Shown here one piece after another: positions 15,001-22,910 of a DNA stretch of 64,000 bases. The notes beneath the pieces are model-generated. The model worked only from the letters and a program-made list of their open reading frames with translations, did no database searches and was not told the DNA's origin. Positions within the stretch are counted from its first letter, which is position 1. Each line of letters opens with the position of its first letter. Where the stretch lies: positions 55,627,080-55,691,079 of the forward strand of contig OY292276.1 in NCBI GenBank assembly GCA_958496175.1, written 5' to 3'. This DNA is from Sisyra terminalis. Taxonomy: Eukaryota > Arthropoda > Insecta > Neuroptera > Sisyridae. Position numbers and translations under genes: made by a program.

Positions 15001-16497
15001 TATACATTGTGGAAGGTACTATGAGGCAAGACCAATATATACAAGTCTTGGAAATGATTGCCTCAAAATAAAGAGTGGTTTCCGGAAGAAAATTTTAACT
15101 TTATGCAGGATGAAGCTCCTTGCCTTAAAGCCAAAAAAGTTATGGATTTTCTCAAAAATTCTAACATAATTGTGCCTTCTTGACCAGGAAATAGTCCTGA
15201 TGCTAATCCCATAGAAAATGTTTGGGTCATTTTGAAAAAAAAAACTAAAAAAATAAACTATTACAAACGGGTGGATCTGATTACCGAACTTATAAAGATT
15301 TAGCATCATAAGACAACATAAATGAAAAAAATAGTATAGAGCATGCCAGGATGAGAAAAATAAATTACAAACAATAAAAGGTACCACACAAAATATTAGT
15401 TGAGTGAAATTATTGTAACTTTTAAATTTATGACGTTTAAAAACAATTTTTTTTTCTCTTGAGTTGTCTTGAATCTAATAATTTTCATACCTCTGTATAT
15501 TACTTAAAGGCTTTACGAATCTCACGGGCCGGAAAATGGCCAAGGCGGGTACCAAGTTGGCCATCTCTGCTATGCACCATATTCATTAAACAGTTAAAAA
15601 TATCATTTTACAAAATTCTGTGAAATTTCATCAAATTTTTTTTAAGAAAGAATTATATACTACCAATGATTTTTAGTTTAAAGTAGCAGTTTATTCGATG
15701 CCTCTTTTTAAATGAAATAAAAAAAATATTTCTATGTACCACGGCAAACAACTAATCAAAAAAGAAAGGGCTCAAGTGTATTTTAGCACACCCACAATCT
15801 GGCAACCTTACATTTTCGACTTTGTTTTTAATTTAATTCGCGATTAAATAGGTCCATAATGAAAATTTAGCAACAAAGAGATAATTATACCATATTAGAA
15901 TTGAATTAACAAAAATATCGCGAATTAAATTAAAAACAAAATCGAAAAGGTAACGTTGCCAGATTGTGGGTGTGCTAAAGTACACTTGAGCCCAAGGTTT
16001 GTAAATTACACAGGTTGCTCCATTAGAAAAAAAAAATGACGTCATACGAAGAATTTTGAAATTGATCAGTCTGAAGATATGTACGAATTTCTTCTGGATA
16101 CGTCACGTATCCATCACGTAGCCACCATGAGGCCACCTGTGTATTTTATAAACCTTGACTTGAGCCAAAGAAAATATAACCTACGCCTGGCATCAGCTAG
16201 TTACCAATAAAGCAGATCAAGAGCAAAATTAGGTGTTTCTCGGAATCAAGAAGATACTGTCGAGAAATGCCTTTGTATTTAGTCTTATCAGAAATATCTG
16301 GAAATGGGGTCTTGTTTAGAACCATTTAAAAAGAACTTACCATGAGGTATAACTACAAATAAATTTTCTTTCTAATTTCAGTTTCGGAATGCAAGGACCA
16401 TTCAATATTTTGCCCAAACGTAAAAGCGATGAACATGTGCCGAGCCCAGCGCTATCAATTCCAGTGTTGTCACACGTGTAGTAGCGGAAAAGGTTGA
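1..16497 (+). CDS. nolo: ADAMTS-like matrix protein (nolo / punctin / MADD-4 type), 3' part, 7 exons
   Basis: Secreted extracellular matrix glycoprotein of the ADAMTS-like family, which has thrombospondin repeats but no protease domain; relatives organise synapses and nerve-cord matrix. Exons 1-89, 8003-9389, 9517-9633, 12428-12881, 12962-13110, 13168-13318 and 16382-16497 join in one open frame with GT-AG introns, giving about 820 residues in the window. Domain order, numbered from the window start: TSP1 repeats at about 34, 99, 159 and 220; an Ig domain at about 305-385 (Cys 322, Trp 334, DSGIYTC motif with Cys near 370); a Ser/Thr-rich linker; TSP1 repeats at about 608, 665 and 724; and a six-Cys PLAC domain at about 787-815. 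The 5' end (signal peptide, upstream repeats) lies before the window. Ig plus PLAC favours nolo over the Ig-less lonely heart type. The family is certain; the exact orthologue is inferred. Confidence 0.85.
985..1745 (-). pseudogene. Jockey-type LINE fragment (reverse transcriptase C-terminal half)
   Basis: Read on the minus strand, the region starts near 1745 and contains the reverse-transcriptase catalytic box YADD at 1684-1695 (YADDTAIFA). Next comes the typical jockey segment LGVQLDYRLNFAEHI, then LTYTCQVWSS, and finally an IHEELKILPLDLYI tail near 1170. Stops and frameshifts break the frame around 1470-1520 and 1220. The copy is 5'-truncated, which is usual for LINE insertions, and lies antisense in the nolo-like intron. 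It is a dead copy. Confidence 0.8.
1809..1950. repeat. Small MITE-like element with about 35-bp terminal inverted repeats
   Basis: The left end (TTCAAAC, then ATGTATTACTGACGTTTTGC) and the right end (GCAATACGTCAGTAATACAT, then GTTTGAA) are reverse complements with few mismatches. The interior is about 70 bp and non-coding. No clear target-site duplication was found, so the family is not assigned. Confidence 0.65.
2428..2472. repeat. Microsatellite, AATAACAC-type units
   Basis: Five to six imperfect units of AATAACAC/CAATAACG follow each other. Nothing else is encoded here. Confidence 0.6.
2695..2935. repeat. Hairpin-forming MITE-like repeat
   Basis: Two arms of roughly 100 bp are imperfect inverted repeats: AAAAAGCTTTT and AAAAGGGAAAA on the left match TTTCCCTTTTT and AAAAGCTTTTTTT on the right, and TTAGTACCGATT faces AATCGGCAATTGG near the middle. 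Non-coding; family unknown. Confidence 0.55.
3129..3245. repeat. Dispersed repeat, copy 1 (matches 20,320-20,428)
   Basis: The stretch beginning GTGTGCCAAATTCAGCAC, then ATAAAGTGCT and AAGTAGGT, and ending GAGTTAAAAGAAACGAAGT is found again near 20.3 kb with about 80 percent identity by eye. A short stem-loop (CAGCAC / GTGCT) is shared. It probably marks two copies of one non-autonomous transposon family. Confidence 0.55.
8003..9389 (+). CDS. nolo: nolo-like exon b: four TSP1 repeats and the Ig domain
   Basis: The largest exon runs from the acceptor TTTGCAG to a GTAAGT donor. It encodes four TSP1 repeats (SEWGPCSC; WKEVGYADCSASC; WNYSDFQPCSKSCGMG; WNTSPWSKCSKSCGGG), each with the usual six-cysteine pattern, then an I-set Ig domain (KCPV, IRWAKD, DSGIYTCIAG) and a low-complexity Ser/Thr/Pro linker. 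The WxxW tryptophan pattern of mannosylated TSP1 repeats is weak, while the CSxSCG core is clear in repeats 3 and 4. It ends in phase 0. Confidence 0.9.
9517..9633 (+). CDS. nolo: nolo-like exon c: Ser-rich linker
   Basis: Acceptor TTCATAG at 9511-9516 and donor GTGAGA at 9634. The exon is exactly 39 codons, phase 0 on both sides, and encodes a Ser/Thr/Gln-rich linker. Being symmetrical, it could be skipped without breaking the frame. The other frames through it are chance ORFs. Confidence 0.75.
10379..11089. mobile_element. Inner hAT element with perfect 8-bp target duplication
   Basis: Terminal inverted repeats CAGTGGCGTAGCTAGGT and, reversed from the right end, CCGTGGCGTAGCTACC. The flanking GGTACTAT is perfectly duplicated at 10371-10378 and 11090-11097. 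The intact duplication shows it inserted later than the outer element, whose duplication has one mismatch. Only the C-terminal transposase piece remains inside, on the minus strand. Confidence 0.88.
10772..10987 (-). pseudogene. hAT transposase C-terminal dimerisation domain, fragment
   Basis: About 70 residues read on the minus strand contain the hAT C-terminal signature: IPVTSAAAERSFSKLKIIKN followed by YLRNNIGQTRLRYL. This is the dimerisation region of zinc-finger MYM/KIAA1586-like transposases. The catalytic core is missing, so the fragment is inactive. It lies within the inner hAT element, consistent with an internal deletion derivative. Confidence 0.85.
12428..12881 (+). CDS. nolo: nolo-like exon d: TSP1 repeat 5 and start of repeat 6
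   Basis: Acceptor TTCCAG at 12422-12427 with a poor pyrimidine tract; donor GTAACT at 12882. The frame gives AFTNSRGHRMV, an acidic stretch (GDEDDDVEDD), then a TSP1 repeat WMITDWSECSLTCGGDG and the start of another, WVVDEWTPCEKSRC. It leaves one base, which joins the next exon to read TWNTAMQKREVSC. The upstream boundary is the least certain of the gene. Confidence 0.8.
12962..13110 (+). CDS. nolo: nolo-like exon e: end of TSP1 repeat 6, start of repeat 7
   Basis: An 80-bp intron separates it from exon d (acceptor TTTTCTAG). It encodes MQKREVSCQTS through LCNPNEKPPQRQECYNDKC, then TWRVGEWSE, and ends in phase 0 before GTATTT at 13111. The split of a TSP1 repeat across introns is normal for the family. 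Confidence 0.85.
13168..13318 (+). CDS. nolo: nolo-like exon f: TSP1 repeat 7
   Basis: A 57-bp intron with acceptor GTTCTAG precedes it. The exon continues WSE with CAASCEAQGIKYRILQC, and ends CKGPPCPKN before GTAATT at 13319. Six cysteines complete the repeat; phase 1 at the end matches the PLAC exon. Confidence 0.87.
13448..13620. repeat. (GTCT)n-headed dispersed repeat remnant
   Basis: A short GTCTGTCTGTCTATCC run is followed by a text similar to insect repeats of the kind (TCTG)n then GAACAACCGAATTTAATGAA. It is probably a transposon end, strongly decayed. The family is not recognised with confidence. Confidence 0.35.
14871..15495 (+). mobile_element. Tc1/mariner element, internally deleted
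   Basis: Terminal inverted repeats of about 27 bp begin CAAAGGTGTGAAAATTATTAG and, reversed from the right, CAGAGGTATGAAAATTATTAG. TA dinucleotides flank both ends (14869-14870 and 15496-15497), as expected for Tc1/mariner insertion. Only 625 bp long, so the N-terminal half of the transposase is missing. Confidence 0.85.
14950..15379 (+). pseudogene. Tc1-like transposase remnant (C-terminal catalytic part)
   Basis: Fragments in shifting frames read SVMVWSCM, GTMRQDQYIQVLE, then MQDEAPCLKAKKVMDFLK from 15,103 and PGNSPDANPIENVWVILKK, the last containing the second and third catalytic acidic region of DD34E transposases. A TGA replaces the expected Trp codon just before PGNSPDANP, and further stops and frameshifts follow. 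The gene is inactive. Confidence 0.82.
15768..15993. repeat. Foldback MITE with about 80-bp arms
   Basis: The left arm, from GGGCTCAAGTGTATTTTAGC to TTAATTTAATTCGCG, is matched by a right arm ending GTACACTTGAGCCC. Only about 70 bp lie between the arms, so a transcript would form a long hairpin. The motif GCACACCCACAATCTGGCAA is repeated in both arms. Non-coding. Confidence 0.75.
16382..16497 (+). CDS. nolo: nolo-like last exon: PLAC domain and stop
   Basis: The acceptor TAATTTCAG ends at 16381. The exon reads VSECKDHSIFCPNVKAMNMC then CRAQRYQFQCCHTC and ends SSGKG with TGA at 16495-16497. The six-cysteine pattern is that of the PLAC (protease and lacunin) domain at the C-terminus of ADAMTS-like, papilin and lacunin proteins. 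Confidence 0.9.
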
Positions 16498-16794
16498 GAG
16501 GAACTCTCAACCGGTTCTGGAACCAGTCTACGAACCGGTCACATTCACTTCCCTAGCTATATACAATACAATTTGTTACTCGTTGTGCTTGGAAAATGTT
16601 TGCACCTTATAAATAATATTTAGATAAAATATTTCAAATTGCAGAAAGAAAATACGAACACTTTAAATTCAGTGAAGTGGATAGTGGATGAATATAATGT
16701 GGAGTTTATGTGGTGTAACATTTGACCCCTTACCCTCACCTCTATTCCCAAATCGTAACACTACCGAGACAATTGTGACAGAAAAATTAATTAA

Positions 16795-16800
16795 AATAAA
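16795..16800 (+). terminator. Candidate polyadenylation signal of the nolo-like gene
   Basis: AATAAA lies about 300 bp after the stop. Because the region is very AT-rich, chance matches are common, so this is only a candidate. Confidence 0.35.
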
Positions 16801-17539
16801 TCCGTTCCCAAAATTGTAAAAACCCTTAGTATTTATTTAGGAAATAAATTATATTTAAACTAATTAAAAAAATATATATATTTAAAGATTAAAAATATCT
16901 CTTGCTAGTAGTAAATGTGACAAATTAATCAGACAAGATGATAAAACAATGCACACAATTCTCTCTAAATAGTTGCACCATATTTTGATTTTCGTTTTAC
17001 ATTTTCTGTTTAGATACATTAATTGAGCGTGTGACAACGACATTAAATATTTAAGAGAAAAAAAACGTAGTAGTTGCAAATTAGATGAATTACATAAATA
17101 TGAAAAAACTAGTATAACAAAAATGTAGACTCTTTTTTTCGTTGAAGACAATTGGAGGAGGAAATTAACGTTAACATTCCAAATATCAGCATCTTGTCTT
17201 CCAAACTTTTCACAATTACTACCCTCATTTTGCAATATTGAAAAAAAGTATTTAACATATAACTTATATTGAACTTAATGTTAAGGAAATTGAAATTTAT
17301 TCAAGTGAAATTGAATTCGCGTTAATGAATAAGTTGGTGGAAATTTGGGTCTTCTTTGGTTTTGGTTTTGAATCATTAAAGTGCAAAATATTCTTTGAAC
17401 CGTTTTTTCTATATAAAATTGAATAAATGAGTAATAGAAATTTAAGACTGATTTACATAAAATATATAGTTCTACTATCAAACTAAAATTTTCAGTCATT
17501 AATGACGTTGGTGTAGTTGATTTCATATTTTAGCACAAT

Positions 17540-18235
17540 ACTGCATATAAGTTTTATTTTTCTTGGTTCTGGGAACCTCTTCTGGGAGTTCCTCTGCGCT
17601 GCGTCCTAAAAGGACTATTGCCCCCCAGTTTGGTTTCAGTTCCAATTGGTCAGGTCTGCTTCTGATATGAATCTCAGCAGATATCTGAATCTTTGTTGAT
17701 GTTTCCCAGCTCATGTCCGGGTGGACCAAGCAAGTTGAGATGACTTTGAACCATAACTGGGCAGTCAAATAGTACCTGGGAGGCAATTTCATCCTCCACG
17801 CCGCAATTTCCTGCAAACTGCTGACTCTGTACTCTATAGATTGTACTCTGTAGTCTTCCCTATAGGTTGAAGATGTTTTCTCAAATTGCAGTGTCCTGTT
17901 AATGGACCTACCAGTGTTTTGATGTCCTTCTTTTTTAGATTTAGAAGTCTTCTGTTATGTTCTTTCAGAGGTTTCTTTATCATAACCTTTGAGAATTTAC
18001 CTCCTGCATAGTTATTCCAGAATTTTATTTACTTATTCTGCGTCCATTCTGCTATTCAATTCAGTGTTACGCACTTTGGTAGGCCTATACCTTCTATAGT
18101 TCTGGACCCATAAATGACATTCTTGAATCCGCTTTTAGAATTACATCTGGATTTCGCCAACTGGATGAGGAATGATTTACATTCCCAGACCAGCTTAGAG
18201 CTAATCTGGTAGCATTTTTTTTAACTTTGTGTTTT
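17540..18235 (-). pseudogene. Decayed LINE 3' end (RNase H-type tail and CCHC-like knuckle)
   Basis: Read on the minus strand with frameshifts, the region gives NYAGGKFSKVMIKKPLKEHN, then LVGPLTGHCNLRKHLQPIG, then CGVEDEIASQVLFDCPVM. The TGHCNLRKHL and C-x2-C...H/Q...C pattern is typical of the end of jockey/I/R1-type second ORFs. Several stops and at least two frameshifts show that it is dead. Confidence 0.65.
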
Positions 18236-20319
18236 ATTATAGGAATTGAACCCAAATGGTTCCTAGCCTAAAATATTACAACTCTTAATCTGGTAACATA
18301 TAATTTGAATGTATTTGCTTACAGTAGAATAAACGAACCAAAGTCTGAACTACTTCATTTCTTTTTCACCAGTAATTCTTGAATTTCTTCTTCCTTTTTT
18401 TCTCATCACGTGTGGTTATCAGATTGTCTCCAAAAAATCAAGCTTTAGAAGTAAAATATAAGAGGGATATTTTATAGGGTGAAAAAGTACCTAAAAAAGA
18501 GCATTTCATTAATAAACATTATCACATTTTGTATAACACAATAATTTTTGAGAAATTAAAATTTTTTGCTTTAACTTCATTGATCTTTCTTCCAGGTGTT
18601 CTATATGTAAATCAGTCTATAAGAAAATCTGTTACTAATTTAAAAAATTCAATATTTTATTTAAAGTCAAATTTAAAACCCAAATTTTCTTTTCTTTTTG
18701 ATCAAATTGCAATAACATAAAAAAAATATTCAATGAAATTTCAAGGTGCTCAATTATATCAATTAGAAAAATTACTATTAATCAAAAACGTAGACATATT
18801 AATTTCCGAAAAAAAAATTTCTTCTGTTCCCAAATTACCCTTAGTATTTATATTTAAAAAACAATGTTGAACCACAATCGAAAAGTATTGTGAAAACCCT
18901 TTGCTTAACATAGAGAATTAGGCTTTGGATCCATTTAAAGATAAAAATTGAGTTTTGCTCAAAAAAAAAAATCCTCATTTTTCCCTTCGTAAAAAAGCTC
19001 ACCGATTTAACAATGTTAAGTGGATTTGAAAGTCTCAACAGCTATATTAGTTGTAAGGTTAGTTAAAAGTGAAATGAAATTAAGAAAAGGAAAAAAATTA
19101 TATTAATTACATAGAAGATACGTGTGAAAATTTTTTCAGGGTAGTTGAACCGGAGGATGGTTGGTTGAATATTTTTGTTGAAAATTTATTGAAAAAATTA
19201 TAATATACTTAAGAAAAATTGTATAGTGATTAAGAGGAAAAAAATATTGCAATTTTAGGATAATATCATAAATGTTAAATATTTGTTCTCGAAAAAAAAA
19301 ATTTATAAAGGCAATGGAACAAACTTTTGAAACGATTTGAGTGTTTGAGGAAATTATTTGCATGTATAATGAAAGACTGACAAAAGCGAAAAGTAATTAC
19401 CTATTTAAAATACGAACTGACATAATTAAATGAAATTATCAATTTAAAGCTTTTTTTCCGATTTAAATTTACAATTACCACTCAAATTACAAGTAAATTG
19501 TTTTACTTATTTAAGAAATTGCTTAATCGTTTTAAACATTCCATTTATTTTAATTGGATTTTTTCATTTTTCTTTGAACTTTCACGAAAAAAAGTATTTT
19601 TACTCTATTGCGAGTAGCTAACATTTAAAAAAAATTAACAAAAATAGTTAACCATCAATCTTCAATCTTTGTTGCAACTTGCTGACGTTAGACAGTTGCA
19701 ATGATTTATTTTTTCCATTAAATCTTCTTTTAATTGAAGGTAATACATACCTTTAGCTTATTATTTCATAAATAAAATACATATTATCAGAAATATTCCT
19801 AAAACACAGGAGTTAAAATGAGAAGCAAAATTTAGCTAATCGCAATAGAACTCTATTTCGTATGGTAAATGCTTTAAGATTCCAAATTTTTTTTAATTAT
19901 TTATTTATAGTTTCAACTTTAAGTTAAAACTTGGTACTTACTTTTACAGAACTGTCGTTATTACATTTTTTTGATTTCTTTCAGTTACCCTTCCCAAGTA
20001 TCAGTGATCAGCCATTATCCATCAGAAAAGTTTCACACGAAATTTGCCCACAGAAAGTTGCCCGCATAGAAATTTACTCACATAGAAAAAAATATATTAC
20101 AATAGTCATTGTATAAATTCGTGGGAAAATCTTATTTCGGGAATCATCATGTCTTATATTTATTTAGTTTTGATTGTTGTCGAAATACGTCAATAATTTC
20201 TCAACAAATTCATTGTTTGATAGTTTGAAATAAGTACTATTTAAGACTTGTTTAAAGAAGAAATACTTGATGATTATTAAATTTTACGATGGATTCATGC
20301 GTTGCCATCGAGAGTCAAC

Positions 20320-20424
20320 AGGTGTGCTAAAATTCAGCACAATAAAGTGCTGGAAAGTAGGTGAAAAATAAAATTATAAGGTCCGGACCTTACAAACTAA
20401 CAACATGAATTAAAAGAAGCGAAG

Positions 20425-20428
<4 letters not shown>
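20320..20428. repeat. Dispersed repeat, copy 2 (matches 3,129-3,245)
   Basis: It begins GTGTGCTAAAATTCAGCAC and continues ATAAAGTGCTGGAAAGTAGG, ending AATTAAAAGAAGCGAAGT directly before an (AT)n run. It shares order and spacing with copy 1, except for a few small indels. Confidence 0.55.

Positions 20429-20480
<52 letters not shown>
20427..20480. repeat. (AT)n microsatellite
   Basis: About 27 uninterrupted AT units. It could form a cruciform, but no function is implied. Confidence 0.95.
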
Positions 20481-20484
<4 letters not shown>

Positions 20485-22648
20485 AAATTAGTTAAAATAA
20501 AAGAATGAAACAATTAGTAATGATCGTATAACGATATTAAAATAGAATTAACAAAAAAATCGTGCAACTTAGCCAGATAATGACATCACTAAAAAGGACA
20601 TAAACCCGTATATTCTTTTTTAAATTTATAAATTTTTCAAAACACAAGATATTTTTTTTGAAAAAGGTTTATAGTACTAACAGTTAATAACAATTAATTA
20701 AATAATAAATTTTCCTATGCGGATTTTGCGTTAATTTTGGTGTGAGGAATTTTCTCTATGAGTAAATTTTTAGGTGGGCAACTTTCGTGTGAGTAACAAT
20801 GCTAGTGCGCAACTTTTTGCGGGCAATTTTCTTGTGCGGAATTTTCTTTTACGGAGCTATCATAAAACCGTATTCTTGAAAGATGAAGAAGAATAATATT
20901 GATTTTTCCATTTTCTCTTTTGAAAAAGTAAATTAAAAACCGCTTCACAAGAAATTTGGTTCCTCTTACGTAATACTTGCCACTTTTAATATCTAAAATA
21001 AATATTTTTTTAGACTAAGTCTTAATTTTCACAAATAAAATATTCAAAAATATAAAAGATTGGTTTATACTTGCATAAGAAATATGTAATGATTGAAATA
21101 ACTTATCCGTTTAACTACCTGGTAGTTATTCCAACTCGGTACAAATTTTGCCTTTTTTTCCCAGAAACAGATTCTTTCGTTTAATAATGTTGAAGCATTT
21201 GTCTGAGAATAAAAAAAAAATACATTTATACTCCAAAATTTGACTACATAGTATTTGCTTAATCTTTTTTATCAAAGTATAATTTAAAAGATTTTAACGT
21301 TAATTATTTTATATGTTTGTTTTTGCTAAGTGATCTCAAAAGCATTTAATTAAAATTTTTATTCGTAAAAGTATTTAAGATTAAAAAGGTTAAAGTATTA
21401 AAGAACCAGAATCCAGAAGACAAACGTAATATAGAAACAACCATAGCTTTGCAATAATATCGTACCTTTGTCCAACTAACCGTAAAGCCATAATTTTCTC
21501 TCCCTGTCTTTTACATTTTTTATCTCTTTAAATATTAACTACGGCCATTTTTCGGGAGGTCAGCCAGCGAAATCGTATTACTCTTTGGAGAAATAAATCT
21601 GAAAGTTACATTTTGGTTAAAAAGCAATTAACTATTAAATAGAAATCATGAAAGGGGTTCGTATAACTTTATAACGAAGTTAAATTAACTAATAAACCAC
21701 TAAAAATAGTCAAAGTTCTTGAATTTCGACTAATCATTCAAAAAACGTGTTAATGAAAATAAAGTTATGTAACTCATGTAACTTATACATTAATTCCTTC
21801 AAATTTTGAATAATTATTCTTGAACCATAATTTGATTAGGTACACTTAATTATTTCTCGTTTTAGAATATTATTTTGTATTAATTAAAAGTTTTTAACAA
21901 TTATTTCTATCGTTACAATTTCCACGTGCTCGCCATCCATTTTGATTTCAAACTGAATCAATAATGGCTACCAACAGTCTAGCCAATATAAATTTCAAAA
22001 ATTTGAATAACGACAGTTGACAAAAAGACCGCGTTTTTTAAATGTTACATTTACTTAAATTATATTTTCCAAAAAATTAAAAAAAAAAGTTATATTTATT
22101 GTTACAATGGAAATGATAAAATTAATTTTGTACGTCGCAAAAATTAATTTATTGTAGTTTCTAACCACATTGTTAAATTATATTGAAAAAAAAAATATAA
22201 GAAAAAATATTACTAAAAAAAAAATACATATTATACATATATGATATACAAAATGCATGTACATAAATACTATTTAAGGCATAAAAATCACTTCACTATT
22301 TAGAAAATTGGAAGCAAAATGAATTTATTTCGAACTAAATAAATTCATTACAACTTCGAGAAAAATTAGCTAATTTTTATTCGATAATAATAATTGATAA
22401 AAGATGTTCACACATTAAAGATTTGTACATACACCTTAAATATACACAAAATCCTTTTTCTGAAAAAAAAAATCATTATATATTTAATCTCATTCCCATT
22501 CATTGCGGTAATATCCTTACCTATTTCACGAAAGAAAACATTCCAAAAAAAAATACAAAATACAGTATAAACTTTTTCCTAGGCGTAAAGAAAAGCTTTA
22601 CGGATTTTAAGCTTTTTTTGGTTTTTGTAAAAAAAAAAAAACAACAAC

Positions 22649-22654
22649 TTTATT
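22649..22654 (-). terminator. Candidate polyadenylation signal of the hydroxylysine kinase gene
   Basis: AATAAA on the minus strand, about 85 bp after the HYKK stop codon, is at a plausible distance. Chance cannot be excluded in this AT-rich region. Confidence 0.4.
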
Positions 22655-22736
22655 CGTTATAATTTAAACTTGTATTTATAATTGTTCTTTTTTTAAATAA
22701 TAACTATTATAAATAAAGAACATGATTTGAGTTTCA

Positions 22737-22910
22737 TTACAAAAATTCCCTCCAAATTGCTATAAGATCTGCTTTGGGATATGACCAGAGCTTTTCGAGC
22801 AAATTCCACCCCCGAGTTTGAGTGGTCAATACGTAAGTATTGGAAGGATCTTGAGTGGCAGCATGTAACCCTAACACCAAAGATTGAATCATTCGAGCCG
22901 CAATGCAACA
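22737..22910 (-). CDS. HYKK: HYKK exon 4 (C-terminal)
   Basis: A strong acceptor (poly-T then CTTCAG, 22911-22916) opens a 57-codon exon that reads CCIAARMIQSLVLG through TTQTRGWNLLEKLW and ends with TAA at 22737-22739. Phase 0 matches exon 3. The frame differs from the longer chance ORF over the same bases. Confidence 0.82.
   Translation of the reverse strand, partial: CCIAARMIQSLVLGLHAATQDPSNTYVLTTQTRGWNLLEKLWSYPKADLIAIWREFL

Larger units (their letters stand above)
14621..15569. mobile_element. hAT-like element with an inserted Tc1 copy
   Basis: Left end CAAGGGTGGCCAATA and reversed right end CAGAGATGGCCAACT form a short terminal inverted repeat. They are flanked by an 8-bp near-duplication, CTATACAC at 14613-14620 and CTATGCAC at 15570-15577 (7 of 8). 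Non-autonomous; no hAT transposase is visible. About 324 bp remain once the Tc1 insert is removed, which is MITE size. Confidence 0.72.
13319..16381 (+). other. Last intron of the nolo-like gene, with nested transposons
   Basis: The 3-kb intron holds a simple-repeat-headed dispersed sequence, a Tc1 copy nested in a hAT element, and a hairpin MITE. The remaining parts, about 13,630-14,612 and 16,000-16,380, show nothing recognisable. Confidence 0.7.
20025..20862. repeat. IR-flanked element built from degenerate 20-bp motifs
   Basis: The left end repeats motifs such as CACACGAAATTTGCCCACAG and AAAGTTGCCCGCATAG. The right end (20,710-20,860) carries the reverse complements (GTGGGCAACTTTCGTGTGAG, TGCGGGCAATTTTC). 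The interior contains the second copy of the dispersed repeat and an (AT)n tract. No coding sequence was found. Confidence 0.5.
16801..22736. other. Intergenic region between the two genes (tail to tail)
   Basis: AT-rich sequence with a decayed LINE end and one IR-flanked element listed separately. The stretches 16,801-17,530, 18,240-20,020 and 20,870-22,640 contain only short chance ORFs and poly-A/T runs. Confidence 0.65.

Noticed and set aside
16087..16125. Short palindrome GGATACGTCACGTATCC.
   Set aside because: Isolated 17-bp palindrome without a partner or repeated occurrence; too little to call a site.
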